This document shows positions 1 to 9,000 of a stretch of 41,745 nt of DNA, piece by piece; position 1 is the stretch's first letter, and the number at the start of each line of letters is the position of its first letter. Where the stretch lies: assembly GCF_000315625.1 (NCBI RefSeq), contig NW_005434451.1, forward strand, positions 1 to 41,745, in the 5' to 3' direction. The translations under genes were made by a program, and so were the position numbers. Origin of the DNA: Guillardia theta CCMP2712 (taxonomy: Eukaryota > Cryptophyceae > Pyrenomonadales > Geminigeraceae). Below the pieces are notes generated by a model, which searched no databases, was not told the DNA's origin, and saw nothing but the letters and a program-made list of their open reading frames with translations.

Positions 1-123
1 GCTCTTCACCCTCTCGACGAGATCAGCTTCGAGGACAGAGGCATCCACAAGTCCGCTCTGCGTGTATTGGCATGATCTCCGATACAGCAGTTTGCGAACA
101 TTTTCATCATACTGAAGAACCAT
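1..123 (-). CDS. N-terminal piece of a second copy of the subtelomeric 717-codon gene family (runs off the left edge)
   Basis: Reading the minus strand from an ATG at 123 gives MVLQYDENVRKLLYRRSCQY and continues open to the window edge, about 41 residues. This is nearly the same N-terminus as the complete gene at 990-3143, which starts MVLQYDESVRNLLYRRSCQY. The sequence just upstream of the ATG is also alike in the two copies (a GCAGCTTCC-containing stretch at about 160-190 and 3180-3190), so the duplication includes promoter-side DNA. No stop or frameshift is visible in the part present. Whether the copy is complete cannot be judged because the rest lies outside the window. The function is unknown. 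Both copies lie on the same strand, head to tail. Confidence 0.75.
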   Translation of the reverse strand, partial: MVLQYDENVRKLLYRRSCQYTQSGLVDASVLEADLVERVKS

Positions 124-214
124 ACTTAGAAAGCTATTTGAAGTATACAAACCTCTCGCTTGCAGCTTCCTTGGCGCCCTGGCAGCTTCCCCTACACCAC
201 GCGTGCAGCCATGG

Positions 215-386
215 TGCCTGAAATAACCGGCGCTGCCTGAAATAACCGGCGCTGCCTGAAATAACCGGCGCTGCCTGAAATAACCGGCGCTGCCTGAAAT
301 AACCGGCGCTGCCTGAAATAACCGGCGCTGCCTGAAATAACCGGCGCTGCCTGAAATAACCGGCGCTGCCTGAAATAACCGGCGCT
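215..386. repeat. Tandem repeat, 19-bp unit, about 9 copies
   Basis: The unit TGCCTGAAATAACCGGCGC is repeated without obvious divergence from 215 to 386. It lies between the 5' end of the left gene copy and an internal telomere-type array. The perfect copies suggest recent amplification. Confidence 0.97.
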
Positions 387-420
387 CCTAAACCCTAAAC
401 CCTAAACCCTAAACCCTAAA
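387..420. repeat. Interstitial telomere-type repeat (CCCTAAA)5
   Basis: Five consecutive CCCTAAA units (the first lacks one C) directly follow the 19-bp array. TTTAGGG is the plant/algal-type telomere repeat. Because sequence continues on both sides, this is an internal tract, consistent with a subtelomere or an old fusion or insertion point. It uses the C-rich strand, so the telomere-proximal side would be to the left. Confidence 0.95.
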
Positions 421-989
421 TAGTAGTAGTTGAGTTTATTAGAATGCTAGGTAGTTTGCATGGTTTGTTATCACCTTGCACTATTCTAGTCTAACAGGGA
501 TCTCGTGACCTGGCAGTTCGGCCCGACTTGGCTGGCCCTTATGGCAGCCGTGCTTCTGCTCTGCTCCCTCCTCTGCTATACTTCAGTGGTCTTCCCCGGC
601 CTCAGCCAGTGGAGTTTCCTCCGCCGGCCTTGGTCTGGGTCGTCCGTGCTTTCAACTTGTGTTGCTTCCTCGGCTCCGACACCCCTTGACGGTCTCGGCC
701 GGCCTTCGGCCAGTGAGTGGATGAAGGATGGGTTGGTAGGTGGAATGCGTATGGGTCCCTGGGACTCACGTCCCTTCCCCGGGGCCTCGGTCCGGACCGG
801 GCCCGAGAGCCCGGCCGGCCTCCGCCCGGCCTCCTCCTCCCGGCCCCCCTCCCCCCTCTCCCACCGGCTTACCTGCCCTTACCTTCGTTGCTTGCCCCAT
901 GTCCACCTCATTTATTTCTTCCTCCTTCCCCCCATGGGGCCAACAGCTCCGCTCCGCCTCTTGTCCACCTCTAAGACTTGACTCGAGCC
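421..989. other. Region without a supported gene
   Basis: This stretch follows the telomere-type tract and precedes the 3' end of the complete family member. It is GC- and pyrimidine-rich. Overlapping frames on both strands stay open by composition only. No splice-consistent exon or protein family pattern was seen. Confidence 0.6.
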
Positions 990-3143
990 TCAAGCGCGCG
1001 AGGGGCCTGCACCGGCCTCCTCCTCCTCGCCCTCGCCCTCCTCAGCCTCCATGTCGACTTCCTCCCTCATCATCAGCCGCAGTCGGTCTTGCTTGTCGAC
1101 CTTGCCCGTGCAGCTCAACCCATGGTTCTCAGCAAATTTACTGATCGCAAGAAACAAGAGGCTTACAGATCGACTCTCGATGTCATCGCTCTCGGCCTCC
1201 TGCTCGAGCGCATCAGTCGCTGCTGCCCTTGGAGAGAAGGCGCTGCCCCTCCTCGCTGCCTTGTTCCCTTGCACCCGAGTCCAGCGCTGCTCGCCGAGGT
1301 ACGCTCTGAGCTTTTCTTTCAACATGTTTCGCTTCGATCCCAGCGTCGGCGTGGCTGCCCAAGCTCCGAGCGTCATGAACTCCACGTTGCCCGGCGAGCA
1401 GAAGGTGTCATGCAGCTTCCCAACACTCTTGTCTAGCTCCAGAGAGATCGGCTTGCCAGCTAGCAGCTCCTCCTCTGATGTCTCCAAGAGCATCGTCGAG
1501 AGGTCGACCAAGACCTGTTGATCGACTGGCCCTGACGGCGACGCTGCTTCCATGGTGATCCTGTCGATGTCGCTGAGCTCCAGCCATCCAGCGCCTTGCT
1601 GCTGCCCTTGGGGCTCTTGGGCTTGCTCCTCGCTGCTCGGGCTCCTCTCCTCCTCATGCTGAGGCCCGTTGAGCTTGAACCCCACCGCTTCGAGCTTGAC
1701 TTCCAGGATCCCTTCCAAGTAAAAGGGCATGTCGTCCATCAGGCGTCGAGCGTCTGCCTTGGTCGCCAGGGAGAGAGCTATCGAGCTTCCGTCCCAGCTG
1801 AGCGTGTCACGATCCTCCTCGACCTCGACGCTGACCGGCGTCACGCCTATCCTTCTTGCTAACTCCAACATGGCTCGCTTGACTCTCGTGATCGATGTGT
1901 TACCTCCTCCGCACAGCGCTTCCATCTCCTTCCTCGAGAAGCGGCCTGTGCTCATGCTTGACCTCGACTTGATCTGCACTCTGAAGCTGCTGCGCCCCGC
2001 ATGATCTCTCTCGCGAAGTGCCCTCCTCTGCTTGGCGATCTTTCCCCTAGGAACGAAGGTGTCGGCTGTGAGCTCGACTGCAAACGTCTCTCTGAGCTTG
2101 GCGTCGTCGCTGATGAGAGTGAGATGCACCCCCTCCATCGCCTCGCTCTCTCTGAACGAGGCCAAGGTCTGCTCGCAACTTGCCGTCGAAGGCGAGCTGA
2201 GCACCCACTCCAGCTCTTTTTGCTGGAGAGTTCCCGTACTTGCCCCAACAGCGACATACGTCTTCGGGCTCGGCCCCTTGCGACCTCTCTGCCCAGCACC
2301 CTGCACGAGCATGCCTGCAAGCGGTTGTACCTCTGCGGCTGCAAGAGATTGCGAGAGCAGCTGAAATCGATAAATCTGAGCGATCTCGGCCGTCGACATT
2401 CCTCCGAGAGCTAGGAGCTGTGATAGCTCGGCAAGGCTCCCTCCCTTGCCCCCAGGTCCTCGCTTGGCTCGAAGCTTGAAGGACCGGTCGTGTGCTATGC
2501 TCACCTCTGTGGCTCGAAAGACTCTCCCTTCGATAGTGTATTCTCTCCTGCCTTCCCATAGCTCCATGGCTGCTTCATTCCGAAGGAAGGAGACGGTGAC
2601 TGAGATGTCGTCTGCTCGTGCTATCTCAGGTCTGTAAGGTGCTTTCCACATGATGGCCTTGTCGACTCCATCGACTGAGTCTACCATGAGACCTAGGTCC
2701 ATAAGCTTCGTTTTCAACTTTTCTTCTTGTCGAACAAACATCGAGGAAATCCCTAGGAGAGTCATGGAGATGAAGGAGGTCCCCTCGGTGCCTTCGGTGC
2801 CGATGTATGTCTCGACATTCTGCTTCTTGGCCTCCTCCATCTGTTGAATAAACCATGCTTTCGACTCTGAGCTCCATTCGCTCAGAGAGTCTTCAAACAG
2901 GTCGCGTCTCGCCTGCCGACATGTCGAGCGGATGGCTTCAGCGATAGCGTCGGGAGTGCATCCCCCCTCAGCTCTGCAAGCATAAGCTGTCCGACTATTC
3001 GGATAACGCTTGGTGAAGTTCTTCACCTTCTCGACGAGGTCGGCGGCCTCCTCGACGTGGCCTCCTGAGCGCTCACCCTGCGTGTATTGGCATGATCTCC
3101 GATACAGCAGGTTGCGAACGCTCTCATCATACTGTAGTACCAT
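990..3143 (-). CDS. Unrecognised 717-residue protein, complete member of a subtelomeric gene family
   Basis: This is a single uninterrupted frame from an ATG at 3143 to a TGA at 990, unusual here because most genes in the window have many introns. The N-terminal third is rich in charged helices and includes an RRSCQY motif. A middle basic and Gly-rich part lies near residues 230-300. There is a Ser/Arg-rich segment around residue 400, and the C-terminus ends in a highly acidic Glu tract. No signal peptide, membrane span or known catalytic motif was recognised. A near-identical N-terminus sits at 1-123 and a decayed C-terminus at 3663-3966, so it belongs to a locally duplicated family beside telomere-type repeats. 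The intact long frame argues for recent coding constraint. A protein from a mobile element is an alternative, but no transposase or polymerase motif was seen. Confidence 0.8.
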   Translation of the reverse strand: MVLQYDESVRNLLYRRSCQYTQGERSGGHVEEAADLVEKVKNFTKRYPNSRTAYACRAEGGCTPDAIAEAIRSTCRQARRDLFEDSLSEWSSESKAWFIQQMEEAKKQNVETYIGTEGTEGTSFISMTLLGISSMFVRQEEKLKTKLMDLGLMVDSVDGVDKAIMWKAPYRPEIARADDISVTVSFLRNEAAMELWEGRREYTIEGRVFRATEVSIAHDRSFKLRAKRGPGGKGGSLAELSQLLALGGMSTAEIAQIYRFQLLSQSLAAAEVQPLAGMLVQGAGQRGRKGPSPKTYVAVGASTGTLQQKELEWVLSSPSTASCEQTLASFRESEAMEGVHLTLISDDAKLRETFAVELTADTFVPRGKIAKQRRALRERDHAGRSSFRVQIKSRSSMSTGRFSRKEMEALCGGGNTSITRVKRAMLELARRIGVTPVSVEVEEDRDTLSWDGSSIALSLATKADARRLMDDMPFYLEGILEVKLEAVGFKLNGPQHEEERSPSSEEQAQEPQGQQQGAGWLELSDIDRITMEAASPSGPVDQQVLVDLSTMLLETSEEELLAGKPISLELDKSVGKLHDTFCSPGNVEFMTLGAWAATPTLGSKRNMLKEKLRAYLGEQRWTRVQGNKAARRGSAFSPRAAATDALEQEAESDDIESRSVSLLFLAISKFAENHGLSCTGKVDKQDRLRLMMREEVDMEAEEGEGEEEEAGAGPSRA

Positions 3144-3231
3144 GCTTAGAAAGCTGTTTGAACTATATGAACCTCTTGCTCGCAGCTTCCACCGGTCCCC
3201 TTGCGCTCTCCCTACGCGCCGCAGGGCCGCA
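3144..3231. promoter_or_regulatory. Upstream region shared by two gene copies
   Basis: The DNA just upstream of the ATG at 3143 resembles that upstream of the ATG at 123 for several tens of bases, then the two diverge into different tandem arrays. It probably contains the proximal promoter. No TATA-like element was identified with confidence. Confidence 0.35.
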
Positions 3232-3474
3232 TGCTCTTACTAAGGGCCGGCTGCTCTTACTAAGGGCCGGCTGCTCTTACTAAGGGCCGGCTGCTCTTAC
3301 TAAGGGCCGGCTGCTCTTACTAAGGGCCGGCTGCTCTTACTAAGGGCCGGCTGCTCTTACTAAGGGCCGGCTGCTCTTACTAAGGGCCGGCTGCTCTTAC
3401 TAAGGGCCGGCTGCTCTTACTAAGGGCCGGCTGCTCTTACTAAGGGCCGGCTGCTCTTACTAAGGGCCGGCTGC
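3232..3474. repeat. Tandem repeat, 20-bp unit, about 12 copies
   Basis: The unit GCTCTTACTAAGGGCCGGCT is repeated almost perfectly about 12 times, directly upstream of the complete family gene. It occupies the same relative place as the 19-bp array upstream of the left copy but has an unrelated unit sequence. Confidence 0.97.
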
Positions 3475-3662
3475 TCACCTTGGCCTTCGGTCGCCACCTA
3501 CTCTTCCTCCCTTCAGCTTCCTCAGCCTCAGTCAGAAGAGTTGCCTCTCCTCACCTTGGCCTTCGGTTGCCTCCTACCTTCTCTCCTTACCTTGCTTACC
3601 TTGCTGGCTCGTCGGTTGCTCTTCGACTTCACCGTGTTGTCTTGCTTCAAGCTTAGCGCAGC

Positions 3663-3966
3663 TCAAGCTCGGTACGGGCTCGCCCCGTCTCCTTCCTCGC
3701 CCTCGCCTTGCTCTTGTTCCATGTCCGAGTCTTCTTCATCATCTTCCCTCATCTCCACCCGCAGTCGGTCCTTCTTGTCCACCTTCAGCGAGCAGGCCAG
3801 CACATGCATCTCTGCGAATTTACTCAGTGCTATGAACAGGAAGCTAAGAGATCGACGCTCTATGTCGTCGCTCTCCGCCTCCTGCAGCAGCTGCCGTTGC
3901 CCGTGGCGAGAACGCGCTGCCCCTCCTTGCCTTCTTGCTGTCTCCTTGCACGCGAGTCCACCGCTT
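3663..3966 (-). pseudogene. Truncated, frameshifted C-terminal fragment of the 717-codon family
   Basis: The minus strand encodes a match to the last roughly 100 residues of the gene at 990-3143. The first part reads RWTRVQGDSKKARRGSAFSP. The match then shifts frame and continues with QEAESDDIERRSLSF and SKFAEMHVLACSLKVDKKDR, ending in a TGA at 3663. The frame change lies in an Ala-rich stretch near 3890-3900. Upstream of the fragment, at about 3966, homology stops abruptly at a telomere-type sequence. With no N-terminus and a frameshift this is a pseudogene fragment. Confidence 0.8.
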
Positions 3967-3967
3967 A

Positions 3968-3984
3968 GGATTTAGGGTTTAGGT
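3968..3984. repeat. Short telomere-type tract (TTTAGGG-like)
   Basis: The sequence TTAGGATTTAGGGTTTAGG directly abuts the truncated gene fragment. It is in the opposite orientation to the tract at 387-420. It marks the truncation point. Confidence 0.7.
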
Positions 3985-4059
3985 GAGAGTTTAGGAAAAC
4001 TTGGACCAAGGATCAAGGAGAAAGAGAAAGCTTCAGATGAGTCAAGGGAAGAAGAGTAG

Positions 4060-4322
4060 AAGTTAGCAGTGGGCGAAGGGAGGAGTGTAGATGTTAGCAG
4101 GGGGCGAAGGGAGGAGTGTAGATGTTAGCAGGGGGCGAAGGGAGGAGTGTAGATGTTAGCAGGGGGCGAAGGGAGGAGTGTAGAAGTTAGCAGGGGGCGA
4201 AGGGAGGAGTGTAGAAGTTGGCAGGGGGCGAAGGGAGGAGTGTAGAAGTTAGCAGTGGGCGAAGGGAGGAGTGTAGAAGTTAGCAGTGGGCGAAGGGAGG
4301 AGTGTAGAAGTTGGCAGGAGGC
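4060..4322. repeat. Tandem repeat, 31-bp unit, about 8 copies
   Basis: The unit, about GCAGGGGGCGAAGGGAGGAG followed by TGTAGATGTTA, is repeated about eight times with variants (GATG/GAAG, GGGG/GTGG). It ends about 40 bp before the 3' end of the plastid-protein gene. Confidence 0.93.
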
Positions 4323-4359
4323 GAGGAGAGATAACTGTAGTAGTTTGACTTATTCTTGA

Positions 4360-5634
4360 TCAAATGGTCTCGAGGAAAGCGTTCTTGGTGTACAAACACT
4401 GCCTGATCAACCAACAGCCCTGCTGTGGCGGCCTCCTCTCCTGTATCACAAACACAGTCAGGAACAGCTTGTCATTACTTCTTCATCATGCTGCTCCCCT
4501 CTTCCCCTCTCCCCAGCTCACCTCCCCCTGCCTCTTATTTTTCACTCTCTCTCCTTTCTTCCGGCTGAGTTCTTCTCTCCAACCCCTCCACCTTTCTTCT
4601 CGCCTCCGCCACCCTACTTCATCTTCCCCTCCATCCTCGGTCCCCTCATCTTCTTTTACGCCACCTGCTCTAGGGTCCACAAGAATCGTCTCTTGTCACC
4701 ATTCTTGGTTGTTATATGCGCGATCTGCGTGACGTCAGCAGCAGCAGCAGCAGCAGCATGCGTTACCTGAGTCGCGAGAGCTCCGCGAGTGGGGGAGGAG
4801 GGAAGGAAGTTCATGTCTTCTCGCTCGTACTTCTCGCATCTGACGAGGGACTGGAAGGTCGGGTTGGACGCGTACTTGATGAAGTGCTCAACCGTAGTCC
4901 CTCCTGCCCTGCTGTCGTCTCCTCCTACAGCCGACCTACACCAAAGGTTACCGGCACTGGTTCGAGAAGGAAGAAAAGAAACGACATGGAGAAGGAGAAG
5001 TTGGAGCAGCAGCAGCTTCACGAATTGGAGAAGGGAAGAGGAGGAGAGCCAGGAGGGGGAAAGACAGGAGAAGGAGGATGATGACACAGAGAGGCAGGAG
5101 GAGGAGGAGGAGGAGATTGAAGAGGAGAAGATTGAAGAGGAGGAGATTGAAGAGGAGAGGAGGAGATTGAAGAGGAGAGGAGGAGATTGAAGAGGAGAGG
5201 AGGAGATTGAAGAGGAGAGGAAGAGGAGGGGCAGGAGGAGGAGGCAGTAACCTGCACATGTTGTTGGAGAAAGCGAAGCATCTCTTGAGCCCGGCGTCTA
5301 TCTCAGGGAAGTCGTTGTGCTTGAGCCCTTCAAGGATGTAATACATCACTTCCTCCGCTGAGAACTCCGGGCTCGGTTCCATCGGAAGCTTGCTAACATG
5401 CACCAGACTGTCGCCGTCACGCTGGGGCAAGCAAGCAACTATCGTTCTGGTTCCGACATGCCCGCGAGCTGGGAGCATCGGGGAGCGCCATGCTGGTTTC
5501 ATAGCCCAAGGAAGTCTAGCAAGACCTGGCGCTTGAAATGCCCAGGACTCAACAACCATGAAGAAGTGGGCAAAAACAAAGAACGCTGTTGTTTGACATG
5601 TCTGAGACAAAGATATTGTGAGGAGACGAGTCAT
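4360..5634 (-). CDS. Predicted plastid-targeted protein, resembles DUF4864-type proteins, four exons
   Basis: Proposed exons on the minus strand are 5634-5252, 4956-4767, 4724-4665 and 4440-4360. Phases agree throughout (383+190+60+81 nt), giving about 237 residues. The N-terminus has a hydrophobic signal (TTAFFVFAHFFMVVESW) followed by AFQAPGLARLPW. A Phe after the signal cleavage site is typical of plastid preproteins in algae with red-derived complex plastids. The mature part contains EFSAEEVMYYILEGLKHNDF, VEHFIKYASNPTFQSL, a RRFLWTLEQ strand and a C-terminal GCWLI. This layout resembles the DUF4864 family, of unknown biochemical role. A 21-nt choice of acceptor (4956 or 4935) keeps frame. 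The 42-nt intron 4725-4766 is also in frame. The transcript could start earlier, but the ATG at 5634 gives the best targeting signal. Confidence 0.75.
5100..5226. repeat. Purine-rich minisatellite in intron 1 of the plastid-protein gene
   Basis: Variants of GAGGAGATTGAAGAGGAGAG are repeated about six times on the plus strand, inside the intron 4957-5251. The repeat makes spurious open frames on both strands. Confidence 0.85.
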
Positions 5635-6076
5635 ATCAGTTGTCAAGGTAACAAAGACGAATCGGGTGAGCTTTTGATGACGCTGCAGATGAAGCCGTGG
5701 CGCTGATGCTGGTGATCTAGCAGTGACTTGTCGGTGTTATGCGGACGATCTATATGTGGCAAGTGAGCTGGTCAGTTCAATAGGCTAGACGTACACTTCT
5801 GGAGAGGGAACGAAACGTTCCAGCGCTGGGGTGTTGTGAGGAGTGAAAGGAGGAGGAGGAGGAGGAGGAGGAGGAGGAGGAGGAGGAGGAGGAGGAGTAC
5901 CTAGCAGCACTGTCAGGAGTAGTCGAAATCAAGTCGAAATTCTTTATGTGTATACTAGCTGGTGGACACGGCGTTGCTTTTGCCATTCTAGTACGATATA
6001 TACACAAGTTTTATAAATTCTTGGTACAAGCTAAAATGTTATATCGATCCGACGTAGGCCGCTGGATGTCCAAGTG
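5635..6076. promoter_or_regulatory. Divergent intergenic region with a (GGA)n tract
   Basis: This 442-bp stretch separates the starts of the minus-strand plastid-protein gene and the plus-strand TRIAP1-like gene, so it must hold both promoters. A (GGA)n microsatellite of about 15 units lies at 5849-5896. An AT-rich stretch is found at 5990-6045. No specific factor site was identified. Confidence 0.5.
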
Positions 6077-6662
6077 ATGGGAGCGGAGAAGGAGAGCCAG
6101 GAGTCGAACAAGAAAGATTGCTCGGAACTCAAGGTAGCCCCTACTTGTATCTCCCTCTCTCCTCCTCCTCTCCCCTCCCCCCTTTCCTTCCTCCTTCCCT
6201 CTCTTCTCCCTATCCTCACTCCCATCCTTCCCTCCCCTCTCTCCCCTCCCCCCTCCTTCCTCACTTCCTCCCTTCTCCCTATCCGCTCTCCCTCTCTACC
6301 TCCCTCCCTCTGTCTTCTTGCCTCGATGAAATCCACTCACATCCATCCTGCTGCCATGGCTCCATGCCTCAACGCCTAGCTCTGCACTACCTGGTTACCC
6401 GTGCCCATTCCCCAGCGCTTTGATTCCAAAATGTAGTTTTCTAAAGCGTTACAACCGATGCAGAAGATGTACGAGGCGTGCTTTAGGAACTGGTACACAG
6501 ACAAGTTTCTTCGTGGAGTCACCACCCCTGCTTGCCAGGATGAATGGGAGGTCTGAGTAGGGGTTACTTTAATGCTTGTTTTGAAGCCGTGAGCAGGATT
6601 ATAGGGAATGCATGGTCGAGAGCTTGAAGTCTAAGAATCTGAGCCACTTGATCGATCGATAA
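6077..6662 (+). CDS. TRIAP1/Mdm35-like twin CX9C mitochondrial protein, 69 residues, three exons
   Basis: Exons are 6077-6133, 6464-6550 and 6597-6662, all joining in phase 0, with GT-AG introns of 330 and 46 nt. The protein starts MGAEKESQESNKKDCSELK. It has a first CX9C pair (CSELKKMYEAC), then FRNWYTDKFLRG, and a second CX9C pair (CQDEWEDYREC). Twin CX9C motifs around the F-W-KF-kG core are the signature of TRIAP1/Mdm35. That small intermembrane-space protein escorts PRELI/Ups lipid carriers that move phosphatidic acid and phosphatidylserine between mitochondrial membranes. The length is close to the family's usual 70-90 residues. No single exon is long enough to look like a gene, so the call rests on the perfect Cys spacing across two splice junctions. 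The first intron holds a CT-rich tract. Confidence 0.9.
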
Positions 6663-7122
6663 TGGTATAATGTTTCTGTGATGATGAGTAGCCGGGTGTC
6701 ATTCAGGCTCTCAATAAAGTAGAATCCTCACACAGAACGATGATTGCAGTCGCCATATCAATGTACTTCGAGATATGCTGTTTGCGGAATCTTTGATCAA
6801 TCGTTGGGCTGCGGAATCGAAGGAGGATGACTAGGAAAACTACACGAGGGCTCGCAATGAAGGACCCAATGCACGGTACTGCGATGAAGTTCTGAAGCAG
6901 AAGAAGAGCTAAAGCAAGATACAACAATGCAGAGATTCCTGCAAAGTAGCTGAAGCATGGAGAGTGAGATTACAGCAACTTACAATCGAACTTGATGGTC
7001 ATCTTGAAGGCACATCGCAAGGAATCAAGACAATTGAAGTGACAAGGGTAAACAAGTTTCAATCTCAGCAAGACTTTCATCAATCATTACGAGAGTCTCT
7101 CGATTCGGATACATATCTTTTG
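6663..7122. other. Convergent intergenic region, no supported gene
   Basis: It lies between the stop of the TRIAP1-like gene and the stop of the FKBP-like gene, which are transcribed towards each other. A minus-strand hydrophobic frame at 6703-6927 lacks an ATG at its start and has no splice partners. It probably contains both 3' untranslated regions. Confidence 0.5.
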
Positions 7123-8504
7123 TCATCCCTTCTTGCCAGCGTTCCCCATAGCTGGTACGCAGAATTGATCTGTCTGTGTCTTCGCCTTCTTCTGCTTCTC
7201 TGAGACAAGAAGGTTCAGTCGGGTGGCCGCCTGGTTCTCCGGCTCCATCTCTAAAATGCTCCTGGAGTCCCGTTCCGCCTCCTCGTAGTGACCCAGCTCC
7301 AGGTTCGCTTGCGCTCGCCTGAATTTCGCCTTGATCATGTTCGTTCGGATCGCAAGCGCTTGACTGCAGAACGCGATAGTTTCGTTGTACTTGGCCCGCT
7401 TGTAGCACACGGTGGCTCTATTCGTCAGCAGTAGAGCCCTTTCGTCCCCCACTATCCGCCGATGCTCCCTCGAGCCCTCACCCTCCTCACATAGCAGGAG
7501 GTCAAAGGCGCTTTCATAGAAGTTGTTAGCTTTCTCGTACTCGCCCGACGTGAAGAATTCGTTTCCTCGCTCTCGGCGTATCTTGACGTGGCGCATCAGG
7601 TCCTCGAACTCCATGCTCCACGACGGTTTGACGTTGAAGATTTGACACTCCCACAAGATGTGCTCGGACTGCCCGAGCTCAGGCAGCAGAGGCTTCTGAC
7701 TTTGACCGACGCTCCTCGCTATCTCACCGGAGATATCGATCAAAGCGTGCTGCCCCTCCTTGAGATGTAGTAGAGCGTCCTCAATGTACTCGCCCAAATC
7801 TCCGTGTCCTACTATGACGCTGAAGTTTCGAGAAGGCATGAAGACGTGACCTGCAGACGTTGACCCCTGCCAAGCACGTCAGCTCTTGTTAACGCTCGCC
7901 AACTCCCTAAGAGACTCACATGTAGCACGAGTGTGACGATGGACAGGTCTTGTATGTACATGAGAAATGACAGAGGAGCTCCGATGATCTTGACGTTCAC
8001 TGCTTCTAACTTGTCGCTCTGAAAGAGTTCAAGCTTGACATCCCAGTCGACAAGCTCGACGTAAAACTCCAACTCGGCATATGGGAGGTCTGGACAATAG
8101 CTAGCGCAATGCCGTGAGGTAGTCTGTCCGACAGCTCTCTGTAGTCGTGACGAGTCCTTGTGTGATTCAAAAGATATTCCTTGAATTTCGTCCGGGCAAC
8201 GACTCTGAAATCAAGAGGGTCAATAGCATGAAAGAGTTTCATAGGAGCTACATCGCGAATTCTCTGATCAGCCCAGTCACACCTTGACCAGGACCCTGTC
8301 TCCGCAGTGCATCTGCTTCAATGCAGACTCGATGGCTTTGATGGGTGAGGGCAACTTGCCAAGATGAGACGATTGCTCGTACACCATTTCACTGTACATG
8401 ACACCCATGTGTGCGAACTCTTTCACATGATCCAAGCGTGACTCCGGCGGACGGCTCACCGTAAAACAATGATTGGACGGTGCGACACTGTGGAGAGTCC
8501 TCAA
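7123..8504 (-). CDS. FKBP-like protein with C-terminal TPR domain (5' end uncertain)
   Basis: Proposed exons on the minus strand are about 8504-8281, 8204-8152, 8089-7920 and 7866-7123, the last two joined by a clear 53-nt intron in phase 0. The first FKBP-like domain includes LGKLPSPIKAIESALKQM, GDRVLVKV and LPYAELEFYVELVDW. A second reduced domain includes GEYIEDALLHLKEGQHALIDI-like sequence. A three-repeat TPR region follows (RRERGNEFFTSGEYEKANNF, ALLLTNRATVCYKRAKYNET, KAKFRRAQANLELGHYEEAE). TPR-type FKBPs are Hsp90-associated immunophilins. The canonical active-site aromatics are hard to place, so isomerase activity is doubtful. The first exon has no ATG at its open-frame start, so an upstream coding exon or an internal ATG start is likely. 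The second intron border is chosen for phase and is tentative. Confidence 0.72.
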
Positions 8505-8559
8505 GAGGCTCCTCGCACTGCGGCAGGCTCTCAGGCCCGAGGAGTCCTCAGTGGCCCAG

Positions 8560-9000
8560 GCTGACTCGGATTGTCCTCGTTCTGATCTTCACTGATAGTA
8601 AGTTATCAGTACTGTATGATGATCAGCTTTACTCAAAGTCACGTTGCTGAGTTAAAGATCAGCTGGCAGTGCGACCGACAGTACGATGGAGTCCTGAGGG
8701 TCAAGAGGCTCCCGAGTCGACTCTGACTCGGAGTCAGAGTCCGATCCGGCGACCGGCAGTCTCCTGGCTGATTGTCCTCACGGTTCTGATCTTCAATAGT
8801 AAGTTAGGTTTGGTTCTCGCTGTCTTTTCTCTTCTCGCCGTTTGGCCAGTGCGACAGTGTCAGGGCCGGCGGCGGGGTCAAGCCGGCCTCCTCGACTGAG
8901 TGACTCTCCTGATTGTCCTCGTACTGATTTTTAACTTAACTTTGAGTAAAGTTATCATTACTGTATGAACATCAGCTTTACTCAAAGTTAAGTTAGTTTT
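8560..9000. repeat. Diverged tandem units with an 18-19 bp inverted repeat
   Basis: Three loosely similar units begin near 8568, 8770 and 8910. Each has GATTGTCCTC, a TTCTGATCTTCA-like stretch and TAGTAAGTTA or a variant, separated by GC-rich DNA with GAGTC palindromes. The third unit contains AACTTAACTTTGAGTAAA (8933-8950) and its exact reverse complement at 8977-8994, extended by a T-A pair. The loop is 26 nt. It could be the end of a small non-autonomous transposable element or a transcribed hairpin. Confidence 0.75.

Noticed and set aside
505-981. Overlapping open frames near the left end
   Set aside because: The longest begins with GTG rather than ATG, and several frames on both strands are open at once because of GC- and CT-rich composition. 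No splice or family support.
3232-3474. Regular short repeats that could suggest a CRISPR array
   Set aside because: The units are directly joined with no unique spacers, and the sequence is eukaryotic. It is a simple tandem repeat.
6118-6423. Pro/Ser/Leu-rich open frames
   Set aside because: They fall in the CT-rich first intron of the TRIAP1-like gene and its surroundings.
6703-6927. Minus-strand 74-codon hydrophobic frame
   Set aside because: It starts with TTG, has no ATG before the hydrophobic part, and no neighbouring exon fits in phase.
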